Below are positions 6,436-14,459 of a stretch of 16,242 nt of DNA, piece by piece. Every line of letters starts with the position of its first letter. The first letter of the stretch is position 1. Where the stretch lies: the NCBI GenBank assembly GCA_015486915.1, contig WFQS01000492.1, positions 1 through 16,242 of the forward strand, given 5' to 3'. The notes under the pieces were generated by a model. The model searched no databases. It saw only the letters and a program-made list of their open reading frames with translations, and had not been told where the DNA came from. A program made the translations under genes and the position numbers. This stretch comes from Desulfobacteraceae bacterium. Lineage in GTDB: Bacteria > Desulfobacterota > Desulfobacteria > Desulfobacterales > Desulfobacteraceae.

Positions 6436-7386
6436 ATGAAGACCATAATGCTGAAAAATTTAGATGCTGCAAGGGAATTATTTGGACAGCACAACTATAA
6501 TCTTGCAAGAATTTCAGAAGCTGCAGGGGTTAATATCAATGCACGTGGAAGCACACTTCATATTGAGGGTGATGATGACAAGATCATTCTTGCAGAAGAA
6601 ATATTAACACAGCTTTACGATTTAATTAAAGAAAATTTTTCTTTAAATTCCCATGATATTGATGCAGCTGCAAAGGCATTGCGCGCAGATATTTCATGCC
6701 GGATTAAGGATATTTTTCTTGATAAAGTTTTTGTAACGGCAAAAAACAAACCCATTACCCCGAGAAATCCTGCCCAGAAAACCTATGTGGATGCTGTACG
6801 AAACAATGATATTGTTTTCAGCATAGGGCCTGCGGGTACAGGTAAAACATACCTTGCCGTTGCAATGGCTGTGGCTGCCTTTTCAAAGGGAAAGGTTAAA
6901 AGAATTGTATTAACAAGACCTGCAGTTGAGGCTGGAGAAGCTTTAGGCTTTCTGCCCGGAGATCTTGCTGAAAAAATAAACCCTTATCTCAGGCCGCTTT
7001 ATGATGCACTCTATGACATGTTAACCTTTGAAAAGGCAAGGGAATTGATAGCCCAGGGAACCATTGAGATTGCTCCCCTTGCATTTATGCGGGGCAGGAC
7101 TTTAAACAACTCCTTTATTATTCTTGACGAAGCTCAGAATACATCCAAGGAACAGATGAAAATGTTTCTTACGCGCATAGGTTTTGGTTCCAGGGCGGTT
7201 ATCACCGGAGATATCACCCAGACGGATCTTCCACACGGCAAACTGTCAGGGCTTGTACAGGCAAAAAATATCCTGCAGAATATAAAAGGAATAAAATTTT
7301 GTTTTTTCAGCAGCGAGGATGTTGTAAGACATAAACTTGTATCTGAGATAATAAAAGCCTATGAAAACAATTCAACAAAACAATAA
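6436..7386 (+). CDS. PhoH family ATPase (YbeZ type)
   Basis: A 316-aa cytoplasmic P-loop ATPase of the PhoH/YbeZ family. The N-terminal part (about 1-75) has the small nucleic-acid-binding-like fold (LARISEAAGVNINARGSTLHIEGD). The ATPase part carries the Walker A GPAGTGKT at 131-138, the TRPAVEAGEALGFLPGD segment that identifies the family, the Walker B FIILDEAQN (Asp231, Glu232) and a TGDITQTDLP motif. YbeZ works with the endoribonuclease YbeY in rRNA maturation and ribosome quality control, and ybeY lies two genes downstream here. The ribosome binding site before the ATG is weak, and an alternative ATG four codons further (6448) cannot be excluded. The length is normal for the shorter YbeZ form. 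Confidence 0.93.
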   Translation: MKTIMLKNLDAARELFGQHNYNLARISEAAGVNINARGSTLHIEGDDDKIILAEEILTQLYDLIKENFSLNSHDIDAAAKALRADISCRIKDIFLDKVFVTAKNKPITPRNPAQKTYVDAVRNNDIVFSIGPAGTGKTYLAVAMAVAAFSKGKVKRIVLTRPAVEAGEALGFLPGDLAEKINPYLRPLYDALYDMLTFEKARELIAQGTIEIAPLAFMRGRTLNNSFIILDEAQNTSKEQMKMFLTRIGFGSRAVITGDITQTDLPHGKLSGLVQAKNILQNIKGIKFCFFSSEDVVRHKLVSEIIKAYENNSTKQ

Positions 7387-7454
7387 ATCATAAAATTAAA
7401 TTCTTAAGATGATAAGGATGCAGAATAAATTTTATTTACCTTAAGGATAGGAAT

Positions 7455-9815
7455 ATGAAAATTAAAGACAAACTTAAGTCCATAAACAGATTTATCGGGA
7501 CAAGCCCCTCTGTCCTTTTGGTGCTTCTGATCCTTTTTTCCCTTATCTTTACATTTGTCCTCTATCCGGATAAGGGAAAAGTCAATTACTCATATAAAAA
7601 AGGTGACGTTGCAGACAGAGATATCAAGGCTTCCCGTGATTTTCTCATTGAAGACAAGGATGCAACAAATCAGAACAAAGTAAAGGCTGCAGAAGCAGTT
7701 CCCACTGTTTATGATTTTGATTCAGGTCTGTCAAAGGCCATCAATAAAAGAGTAAAAATGGCGTTTTTAATACCTGGAAAATTTTTTTTGGCAGACAATG
7801 GGGGATCAGATCCCTCACTTTCCACTGTCATGACCACAAAAAAAGATTTTGAGAAAGCAATGGGTATTCCCATAAGCAGGGGCGCCTTTATAATTCTTTT
7901 TAAAAATAAATTTTCAGACAGGATAATTGAAAAAATTCTGGCCATTGTTTCCAATATCCTGAAAAACGGTGTTGTGGCAAACAAAGAGCTTCTCCTTAAA
8001 GAAGAGGGTAAGGGAATTGACCTGAGAACCATAGGCGGAAAACAGGAAAAAATTGTCAACAACCTGAAAACTTTTTACGGACCTGATCAGGCAAAAACAA
8101 TGGTGAGAATTATTGGAGATCCCCTGCTGAAAGGTATGGATTATAATCTTGCAAATCTTATTGTTGATATCTCCCAGAGGCTTTTAAGACCCAATATAAC
8201 CATAAATAAAAGTGAAACTGACAAAAGAATCCGGCAGGCCCAGTCAAAAATAAAGCCTGTTCTCTATAAAATCAAACAGGGAGAAATGATTTTAAGGGAA
8301 GGAGACATTGTAAACGATGTCACAATAATGAAGCTTAAAGCCATGGAAAATCAGATCACTGGTGAGAAAGATATTTTCCTGGCAAGAACAGGAACGGCAT
8401 TAATCATAATGTTCGTGCTGCTTGTTGTTTATTTTCTTTTACTTAAAAATCATGTGAGTCTGAAAAAACATCACAATAAAAATATCATATTTTTATCATC
8501 CATGTTGATTCTATTTCTTTTCATGGCAAAATTTGCCGCTCCCATTGCAGGATCAATTAACCTTGACCTGCCGTTTAACCTGTCTTCAGCATCAATTTTC
8601 ATGGGGCTTCCCATGGCTGCAGGCTCAATGACCGTATGCCTTTTTGTTAATTTTGACATAGCGTTGTATTTTGCCCTTGTTCTTTCCCTTTTTTCCTCTT
8701 TAATCTTTGGTGGCTGCATTGAAATTTTTGTCTTCTTTTTTTTAAGCAGTACAGCTGCAGCCTACTGGGTAAAGGGATGTAAAATGAGAAAGGGATTTAT
8801 AACAACCGGGCTGAAACTTTCTTTTTTTAATGCCTGCCTTGCTTTTTCATTGAATATCTATTCTGCCCAGTCAAGCATTGGTCTTATTTCCAAAGATTCT
8901 CTTCTTGCCTTTACAGGAGGTATTATCTCCGGAGTTATCACTGCAGGACTTGCTCCTCTTGTTGAAATTCTTTTTGATTACACATCTGAATCAAAATTTC
9001 TTGAACTTTCGAATTTAGATCAACCCATAATGAAAAGGCTTATGATTGAAGCTCCAGGCACATACAACCACAGCGTCATAGTTGCAAGCCTTGCCGAAGC
9101 TGCTGCCGAGGCAATTGAGACATCCTGTCTTAAAACCAAGGTGTGTGCCCTTTATCATGATATAGGAAAACTTGACAGGCCTCTTTATTTCATAGAAAAT
9201 CAGACAGACGGAAAAAACAGGCATGACAAGCTGTCTCCGTCCATGTCTGCACTGATATTGATCCAGCACATAAAAAAAGGCGTTGAAATTGCAAAAAAGA
9301 AAAAACTCGGTATGGATATTGTCGATACAATCCAGCAGCACCACGGGACAAGCCTGATCCGATATTTTTACAATAAAAGTATAAAAATAAACGGTAAGGA
9401 TGCAGTTAATGAGGATGATTTCAGGTATCCCGGACCAAAACCCCAGACCAGGGTTGCAGGTATTGTAATGCTTGCCGATGTGGTTGAAGCAGCCTTAAGA
9501 ACACTTGAACGCCCCACTTCCGCGAGAATTCAGGGCAGGGTTCAGGAACTTATAAATGCCATATTTGCAGACGGGCAATTGGAGGAATGTGAGCTGACTT
9601 TAAAGGATCTTCACCATATTGCAAAAAGTTTTAATAAAATTCTTACGGGGATCTATCACCACCGTATTGAATATTCAGATAAACAGATGGAAAAGAAAAA
9701 AGAAAAAAATGAAAAACCAGAAAATTTTGATTCAGATTCGTCCGACAGAGATAAAAATATCAAAAAACAGGATAAACAAAAAAATCCGGCAAATCTTAAG
9801 CGCCTTGGGATATGA
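7455..9815 (+). CDS. 7TM-HD phosphohydrolase, PgpH type (probable cyclic-dinucleotide phosphodiesterase)
   Basis: A 786-aa membrane protein with the full PgpH/YqfF architecture: an N-terminal membrane anchor at about 19-37, a large extracytoplasmic 7TMR-HDED domain (about 45-310), a block of seven hydrophobic segments (about 315-510) and a cytoplasmic HD domain. HD ligands are visible: His539 in GTYNHS, His568-Asp569 in YHDIGK, a conserved HDK in the ENQ...KNRHDKLSP loop, and His629-His630 in QQHHGT. In Firmicutes this family degrades cyclic di-AMP. The same substrate here is an inference, as no diadenylate cyclase is in the window. The C-terminal 45 residues are a Lys/Glu/Asp-rich tail that overlaps ybeY by 107 bases. 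AAGGAT precedes the ATG. The order phoH-HD protein-ybeY is conserved in many bacteria. Confidence 0.92.
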   Translation: MKIKDKLKSINRFIGTSPSVLLVLLILFSLIFTFVLYPDKGKVNYSYKKGDVADRDIKASRDFLIEDKDATNQNKVKAAEAVPTVYDFDSGLSKAINKRVKMAFLIPGKFFLADNGGSDPSLSTVMTTKKDFEKAMGIPISRGAFIILFKNKFSDRIIEKILAIVSNILKNGVVANKELLLKEEGKGIDLRTIGGKQEKIVNNLKTFYGPDQAKTMVRIIGDPLLKGMDYNLANLIVDISQRLLRPNITINKSETDKRIRQAQSKIKPVLYKIKQGEMILREGDIVNDVTIMKLKAMENQITGEKDIFLARTGTALIIMFVLLVVYFLLLKNHVSLKKHHNKNIIFLSSMLILFLFMAKFAAPIAGSINLDLPFNLSSASIFMGLPMAAGSMTVCLFVNFDIALYFALVLSLFSSLIFGGCIEIFVFFFLSSTAAAYWVKGCKMRKGFITTGLKLSFFNACLAFSLNIYSAQSSIGLISKDSLLAFTGGIISGVITAGLAPLVEILFDYTSESKFLELSNLDQPIMKRLMIEAPGTYNHSVIVASLAEAAAEAIETSCLKTKVCALYHDIGKLDRPLYFIENQTDGKNRHDKLSPSMSALILIQHIKKGVEIAKKKKLGMDIVDTIQQHHGTSLIRYFYNKSIKINGKDAVNEDDFRYPGPKPQTRVAGIVMLADVVEAALRTLERPTSARIQGRVQELINAIFADGQLEECELTLKDLHHIAKSFNKILTGIYHHRIEYSDKQMEKKKEKNEKPENFDSDSSDRDKNIKKQDKQKNPANLKRLGI

Positions 9816-10176
9816 TGACCATGAAATTTCCGTTGTGATCACCGGCAATGATGAAATCATGGAATTGAATAAAAAATTCAGGGGCATTGAAAAGCCTACA
9901 AATGTTTTATCCTTTCCAATGCTTGAAGGCGAGTTTAATTCCATAACTCCCCTTCTTCTCGGAGATATTGTTATTTCATCGGAAAAAGCGATGCAGGAGG
10001 CTGAAGAGGCCGGTATCAGTTTTGATGAAAGAATGTCACAGCTCCTTGTCCACGGCATTCTTCATCTCATAGGCTTTGACCATGAAAAAGGAGAGAATGA
10101 TGCCGCAAAAATGGAAGCAAAGAGTATAGAAATTCTCAGGTTCATTGAAAAAAATCCAAATCTTGATGCATTTTAA
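9709..10176 (+). CDS. ybeY: Endoribonuclease YbeY (16S rRNA maturation)
   Basis: A 155-aa metal-dependent RNase involved in 16S rRNA 3'-end maturation and ribosome quality control. The zinc motif HxxxHxxxxxH is complete: His115, His119 and His125 in LVHGILHLIGFDH. Upstream it has the family segments ELNKKFRGIEKPTNVLSFP and LLLGDIVIS. The frame stays open back to 9619, but the ATG at 9709 (MKNQKILIQIRPTE) gives the normal YbeY length and N-terminal strand, whereas the upstream residues look like out-of-frame reading of the preceding gene. The site before 9709 is only an A/G-rich run, so translation probably depends on ribosomes finishing the HD gene, which ends 107 bases into ybeY. Confidence 0.92.
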   Translation: MKNQKILIQIRPTEIKISKNRINKKIRQILSALGYDDHEISVVITGNDEIMELNKKFRGIEKPTNVLSFPMLEGEFNSITPLLLGDIVISSEKAMQEAEEAGISFDERMSQLLVHGILHLIGFDHEKGENDAAKMEAKSIEILRFIEKNPNLDAF

Positions 10177-10193
10177 TACAGGGGGAAGGTAAT

Positions 10194-10913
10194 ATGGCAG
10201 GACTTGCTGTAAATGTAGATCACGTTGCCACTTTAAGGGAGGCAAGAAAAGTTAATTATCCTGAACCTGCTGCTGCTGCCATTGCTGCAGAAACAGCAGG
10301 TGCCGACGGGATTGTTGTCCATTTAAGGGGAGACAGACGTCACATCCAGGAAAGAGACGTAAGGATAATTAAAAGCATTATAAAATCAAAGCTTATTCTT
10401 GAAATGGCTTCCACAAGTGAGATGCTCGGTATTGCCCTTGATATTAAACCGGATACCGTAACCCTTGTACCTGAAACAAGGGAGGAGGTCTCCACCGAGG
10501 GAGGACTTGATCTTGTTACACATGAAGCAGGTGTAAGGGAAATAGTTAACGCACTTCAGAATGCCGGCATAAAAGTCAGTATTTTTATTGATCCTGATCT
10601 TGACCAGATTAAAATCGCCCATAAAATAGATGCTGACATGATTGAAATACATACTGGCTCTTTCTGTGATGCAGTTACTGAACGTGAAAAAGAAAGAGAA
10701 TTTTCAAAAATTGTTGATGCAGCAAAAATTGCCCATAAATTAAAACTTAATGTCAATGCAGGCCATGGAATCTGCTACAACACCATCAAAGCATTTAAGG
10801 GACTTGATGAAATAGATGAATTCAGCATAGGGCACAGCATAGTTGCCCGCTCTGTTTTAACGGGAATGGAACAGGCAGTACGGGATATGCTGTCCCTTGT
10901 AAAAGCATTGTGA
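10194..10913 (+). CDS. pdxJ: Pyridoxine 5'-phosphate synthase
   Basis: A 239-aa TIM barrel that condenses 1-deoxyxylulose 5-phosphate with 3-amino-2-oxopropyl phosphate to pyridoxine 5'-phosphate, the last ring-forming step of DXP-dependent vitamin B6 synthesis. Family motifs are VNVDHVATLREAR (6-18), VVHLRGDRRHI (41-51), the catalytic Glu70 in LEMAST, PETREEVSTEGGLD, IEIHTG and NAGHG (His191). The usual loop reads HLREDRRHI. Here Gly46 replaces the Glu while His43, Arg45 and His50 are kept. A strong GGGGGAAGG lies before the ATG. It follows ybeY by 17 bases. In many proteobacteria pdxJ is followed by acpS; here the next gene is nnr after 111 bases. Confidence 0.95.
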   Translation: MAGLAVNVDHVATLREARKVNYPEPAAAAIAAETAGADGIVVHLRGDRRHIQERDVRIIKSIIKSKLILEMASTSEMLGIALDIKPDTVTLVPETREEVSTEGGLDLVTHEAGVREIVNALQNAGIKVSIFIDPDLDQIKIAHKIDADMIEIHTGSFCDAVTEREKEREFSKIVDAAKIAHKLKLNVNAGHGICYNTIKAFKGLDEIDEFSIGHSIVARSVLTGMEQAVRDMLSLVKAL

Positions 10914-11024
10914 TCATATTTTGCGGGCTGTGATAAGAACTCAGATAAATTCAAATCATTTTATCAGCGATTGTGGTGCAGAACTTTATGCCGGAGTAAA
11001 AGGTAAAAAGGAAGGAGAAATTTC

Positions 11025-12611
11025 ATGTATATTGTAAAAGCGCAGGAAATGCAGAAAATGGACAGGGAGACCATTGAATCCTTTGGTATCCCCGGCAGAG
11101 TTCTCATGGAAAATGCCGGGCGCGGCACTTTTAAAATGATCATGGACCTTTTTCCTGATATTTCTGATAAAAAAGTTTGTGTCCTCTGCGGAAGGGGAAA
11201 CAACGGCGGGGACGGTTTTGTTGTTGCACGATACCTCATGGAGAAAGGTATTAAAACAGATGTTTTTCTTTTATCTTCAAGGGATCGGCTTAAAGGTGAT
11301 GCAAGGGCGAATATGGCCCTTGTGGAAAAGCTATTTGCCATGGAGGGTGAAAAAAACGGTGAAAACAAAATTATCCAGATTCCGGACAGAGATTCTTTTA
11401 TTAAATACAAAAACAGAATAATCCATAGTGATTTTTTTGTGGATGGAATTTTCGGTACCGGACTTAACTCAGATGTCAGGGGATTTTTCAGGGAGATTAT
11501 TGATCTTGTAAATAAAAGCCGCAAACCCGTTGTCAGTATTGATATACCATCGGGTCTTAACGCTGATACGGGAAAATCCTGCGGCGTAAGTATAAAAGCT
11601 TTTGCCACGGCAAGCTTTGCCTTTGCAAAACCCGGGCATATTCTCCATCCCGGAAATGAATTTACAGGCCGTCTTAAAATAATAGATATTGGTATTCCCC
11701 GTTTTATTGCTGAAAAAAATACTCCCAAAATCAACCTTATAGAAAGAAAGCTTGTTCGTTCATTTTTTACTCCAAGGAGTTCCCAGGCCCACAAGGGAAA
11801 TTTCGGGCATCTTCTTATTATTGCAGGTTCCACCGGAAAAACTGGGGCGGCAGCCCTTGCAGCCAATGCAGCCATGGCATGCGGTACAGGCCTTGTAACA
11901 CTTGGAGTGCCTGAAAGTCTCAATCCTGTAATGGAACCACAGGTTACAGAAACAATGACATTTCCCCTTTTTGAAAAGAAAAAAGGATTTTTATCTGAAA
12001 AAGCCCTTGATCAGATTATTTCCCTTTCAAGGGGAAAAACCGCCATGGCCATCGGCCCTGGTATCGGAATGGAGAAAGAAACTGGACACCTTGTGAAAGA
12101 GCTTATAAAAACCATTGATATTCCAATGATTCTTGATGCCGATGCTTTAAATTTAATTGCAGACAGTCCTGACATTTTAAAAAAGAAAAAAGCACCTGTC
12201 ATACTGACACCCCATCCGGGGGAGATGGCAAGGCTTACACACAGTTCAAGTGTGAAAATACAGGGCAGCAGACTTGAATCTGCAAAAAATTTTGCTGAAA
12301 AATTTGGAATCATCCTTGTCTTAAAAGGGGCCGGAACCATCACAGCTATGCCTGACAACAGAATTTTCATCTGTACAAAGGGTAATCCTGGGATGGCATC
12401 AGGGGGTATGGGAGATGCCTTAACCGGTATGATATCGGGATTCACTGCCCAGAAAATTTCCTGTGAAAATGCCGCCATTGCAGGGCCTTATATACACGGA
12501 ACCTGCGGTGATTTTCTTGCCGTCAAAAGGGGCAGTTTTGGATTTACAGCATCGGATCTTGTCAACATCATCCCAGAGACAATCCATGAACTTACAGCCG
12601 GGGTTGACTGA
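11025..12611 (+). CDS. nnr: Bifunctional NAD(P)H-hydrate epimerase / ADP-dependent dehydratase
   Basis: A 528-aa fusion that repairs damaged NADH and NADPH hydrates. The N-terminal YjeF_N epimerase domain (about 1-215) interconverts the R and S forms and shows VLMENAGRG, the loop CGRGNNGGDG (55-64) and VDGIFGTGL. The C-terminal ribokinase-like dehydratase domain (about 240-528) restores NAD(P)H using ADP and shows HKGNFGHLLIIAGS, IGPGIG, LDADALN, the HPGE motif at His397, VLKGAGT and NPGMASGGMGDALTG with Asp464. The GGMGD form also occurs in E. coli YjeF, so it is not a defect. The length is normal for the two-domain protein. AAGGAAGGAG precedes the ATG. It lies 30 bases before tsaE, a common neighbour. 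Confidence 0.95.
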   Translation: MYIVKAQEMQKMDRETIESFGIPGRVLMENAGRGTFKMIMDLFPDISDKKVCVLCGRGNNGGDGFVVARYLMEKGIKTDVFLLSSRDRLKGDARANMALVEKLFAMEGEKNGENKIIQIPDRDSFIKYKNRIIHSDFFVDGIFGTGLNSDVRGFFREIIDLVNKSRKPVVSIDIPSGLNADTGKSCGVSIKAFATASFAFAKPGHILHPGNEFTGRLKIIDIGIPRFIAEKNTPKINLIERKLVRSFFTPRSSQAHKGNFGHLLIIAGSTGKTGAAALAANAAMACGTGLVTLGVPESLNPVMEPQVTETMTFPLFEKKKGFLSEKALDQIISLSRGKTAMAIGPGIGMEKETGHLVKELIKTIDIPMILDADALNLIADSPDILKKKKAPVILTPHPGEMARLTHSSSVKIQGSRLESAKNFAEKFGIILVLKGAGTITAMPDNRIFICTKGNPGMASGGMGDALTGMISGFTAQKISCENAAIAGPYIHGTCGDFLAVKRGSFGFTASDLVNIIPETIHELTAGVD

Positions 12612-12641
12612 TCCCAAAAAAACAAAAAAATCATTGATCCA

Positions 12642-13115
12642 ATGAAAATAAGCATTACAACATATTCAGGGCGGGAAACAAAAAATCTTGGAGAAAAACT
12701 TGGATCCCTGATATCCACTGCCATGTCAATTTCTCTGTCAGGAGAACTTGGTGCCGGTAAAACCACATTTGTCCAGGGAATGGCAAAGGGGTTGAACGTT
12801 CCTGACAATTATTATATCACAAGCCCCACATACACCATAATAAATGAATACCCCGGAAGAATCGCACTCTGCCACATGGATCTATACAGACTCGGCTCCA
12901 CAGAAGAGCTTGATTACCTCGGGTTTGACGAGATTGTATCATCGGGCGGTGTTGTTGTGATTGAATGGCCTGAATTACTGGAACATGAAACAAAATTAAT
13001 ATGTTTTGATCTTAAAATTATTTTTGAAACCGATGAGAACTTTAATAGAAAAATAAATTTAATTGCCTCTGGACTTGAAGGTATAAATCTGTTAAAAAAA
13101 TTTTCTTTAACTTGA
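12642..13115 (+). CDS. tsaE: tRNA t6A37 threonylcarbamoyl biosynthesis ATPase TsaE
   Basis: A 157-aa P-loop ATPase that works with TsaB and TsaD in adding threonylcarbamoyl to A37 of ANN-decoding tRNAs. Walker A is GELGAGKTT at 34-42, the conserved SPTYTIINEY is at 61-70, HMDLYRL is at 78-84 with Asp80, and VIEWPE is at 106-111 (Glu108). The length is normal. No clear ribosome binding site precedes the ATG, and the next in-frame ATG would cut away the first strand, so translation is probably coupled to nnr. TsaB and TsaD are not in the window. Confidence 0.95.
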   Translation: MKISITTYSGRETKNLGEKLGSLISTAMSISLSGELGAGKTTFVQGMAKGLNVPDNYYITSPTYTIINEYPGRIALCHMDLYRLGSTEELDYLGFDEIVSSGGVVVIEWPELLEHETKLICFDLKIIFETDENFNRKINLIASGLEGINLLKKFSLT

Positions 13116-13129
13116 ATTTATATGTGATG

Positions 13130-13208
13130 ATCCTGTTAAAACAGCTGAATCCAGATCGGCCTCATGGCCGTTATGGATCGATTCATCCGGGCCTGGCTTT
13201 AACAGGAT
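13130..13208 (+). repeat. 79-nt palindromic element before lysC (hairpin repeat copy 3)
   Basis: Perfect 11-bp ends ATCCTGTTAAA (13130-13140) and TTTAACAGGAT (13198-13208) enclose a second pair TGAATC (13146-13151) / GATTCA (13180-13185) and a core hairpin CGGCC-TCAT-GGCCG (13157-13170). The whole element can fold back on itself as DNA or RNA. No T-run follows, so it is not a standard terminator. It ends 19 bases before the lysC ATG and leaves the ribosome binding site (GGGAG) free. The core and flanks match the hairpins at 6210-6223 and 6324-6337. Confidence 0.65.
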
Positions 13209-13227
13209 AATTAAGACGGGAGTAACG

Positions 13228-14448
13228 ATGGCATTAAAAGTACAGAAATACGGTGGAACATCCGTTGCAGATATTTCACGCATTAAAAATGTGGCAGAAA
13301 GAGTTGTCAGGGCCTATGACAAGGGAGACAGTGTTGTGGTGGTCCTTTCTGCCATGGCAGGTGTCACAAATAACCTGATAGCCCTTGCCAACAGTGCATC
13401 AAAATCACCTGACAAGCATGAACTGGATGTCCTGCTTGCCACAGGAGAGCAGACAACCGCCGCTCTTCTTGCCATGATTCTTAAATCCATGGGCTATTCT
13501 GCAAAATCACTTCTTGGCTTTCAGGCGGGCATTCTCACCGACATGACCCCGGGAAAAGCGCGCATTCTTGATATTCAGTCAAACCGCATCAAAGAACTTA
13601 TTTCGCATGGATATATTGTTGTTGTTGCAGGATTTCAGGGCAGAGATATAAACGGAGACATAACAACCCTTGGAAGGGGAGGCTCTGACACATCCGCAGT
13701 TGCCATAGCTTCTGCGGTTAATGCCGATGTATGCGAGATATATACCGATGTGGACGGGGTTTACACCACTGATCCGAGAATTTGTGACAGGGCCAAAAAA
13801 ATCAATATAATTTCCTATGACGAAATGCTTGAAATGGCCATTTTAGGGGCCAAGGTTCTGCAGATTCGTTCCGTTGAATTTGCAAAAAAATACAATGTGC
13901 CTGTTCATGTCAGGTCATCATTTAGCGAGGAGGAGGGGACAATGGTTGTTAATGAAAGTTCTGACATGGAAAGTGTCGTTGTATCGGGAATCACCTGTGA
14001 TAAAAATGAGGCAAGGATAACTTTTAAAAAAGTGCCTGATCAGCCCGGTATTTCAGCAAAGATCTTTTCACCCCTTGCAGATGAAGAGATCATGGTGGAC
14101 ATGATAATCCAGAACACCCGTTCCGGAGGAGAAACCGATCTTACCTTTACCGTGACAAACGATGATTTTGAAAAGGCAAAGGAGATCTCAGAAGAAGTTG
14201 CAGAAGAAGTAGGGGCTGAGGAAATACTGATTGCAAGAGACATCGCAAAAGTTTCTGTTATAGGACTTGGCATGAAAAGTCATTCAGGAGTTGCTGCAAC
14301 CATGTTTTCAGCACTTGCTTCGGAAAATATCAATATCAGGCTGATAAGTACGTCGGAAATAAGAATTTCATGCATAGTACAGGCAAAATACGCTGAACTT
14401 GCCGTAAGGGCACTGCATTCTGCATTTGGTCTTGACAAAGAATCGTAG
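13228..14448 (+). CDS. lysC: Aspartate kinase
   Basis: A 406-aa monofunctional aspartokinase that phosphorylates aspartate, the first step toward lysine, threonine, methionine and diaminopimelate. The kinase domain (about 1-245) has KYGGTSVAD (7-15), LATGEQTTAALLA, TLGRGGSDTSAVAIA and IYTDVDGVYTTDPR. Two ACT-type regulatory domains follow (about 260-330 and 340-404), with the KVPDQPGISAKIFSPLA segment typical of feedback-sensitive enzymes. The length matches the single-polypeptide or alpha-subunit form. GGGAG precedes the ATG. The upstream palindrome is not a lysine riboswitch: it is too short and lacks the conserved junction. Eleven bases separate it from the methyltransferase gene, so the two are probably co-transcribed. 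Confidence 0.96.
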   Translation: MALKVQKYGGTSVADISRIKNVAERVVRAYDKGDSVVVVLSAMAGVTNNLIALANSASKSPDKHELDVLLATGEQTTAALLAMILKSMGYSAKSLLGFQAGILTDMTPGKARILDIQSNRIKELISHGYIVVVAGFQGRDINGDITTLGRGGSDTSAVAIASAVNADVCEIYTDVDGVYTTDPRICDRAKKINIISYDEMLEMAILGAKVLQIRSVEFAKKYNVPVHVRSSFSEEEGTMVVNESSDMESVVVSGITCDKNEARITFKKVPDQPGISAKIFSPLADEEIMVDMIIQNTRSGGETDLTFTVTNDDFEKAKEISEEVAEEVGAEEILIARDIAKVSVIGLGMKSHSGVAATMFSALASENINIRLISTSEIRISCIVQAKYAELAVRALHSAFGLDKES

Positions 14449-14459
14449 GAAGTAAAATC

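Noticed and set aside
10964..11923. Long 319-codon minus-strand frame
   Set aside because: It lies antisense to the clear nnr gene. Its translation is low in recognisable motifs and mirrors the opposite strand's codon bias.
13116..13227. Lysine riboswitch before lysC
   Set aside because: The space is only 112 bases and is filled by a simple nested palindrome. The five-way junction and conserved purine-rich segments of the lysine riboswitch are not there.
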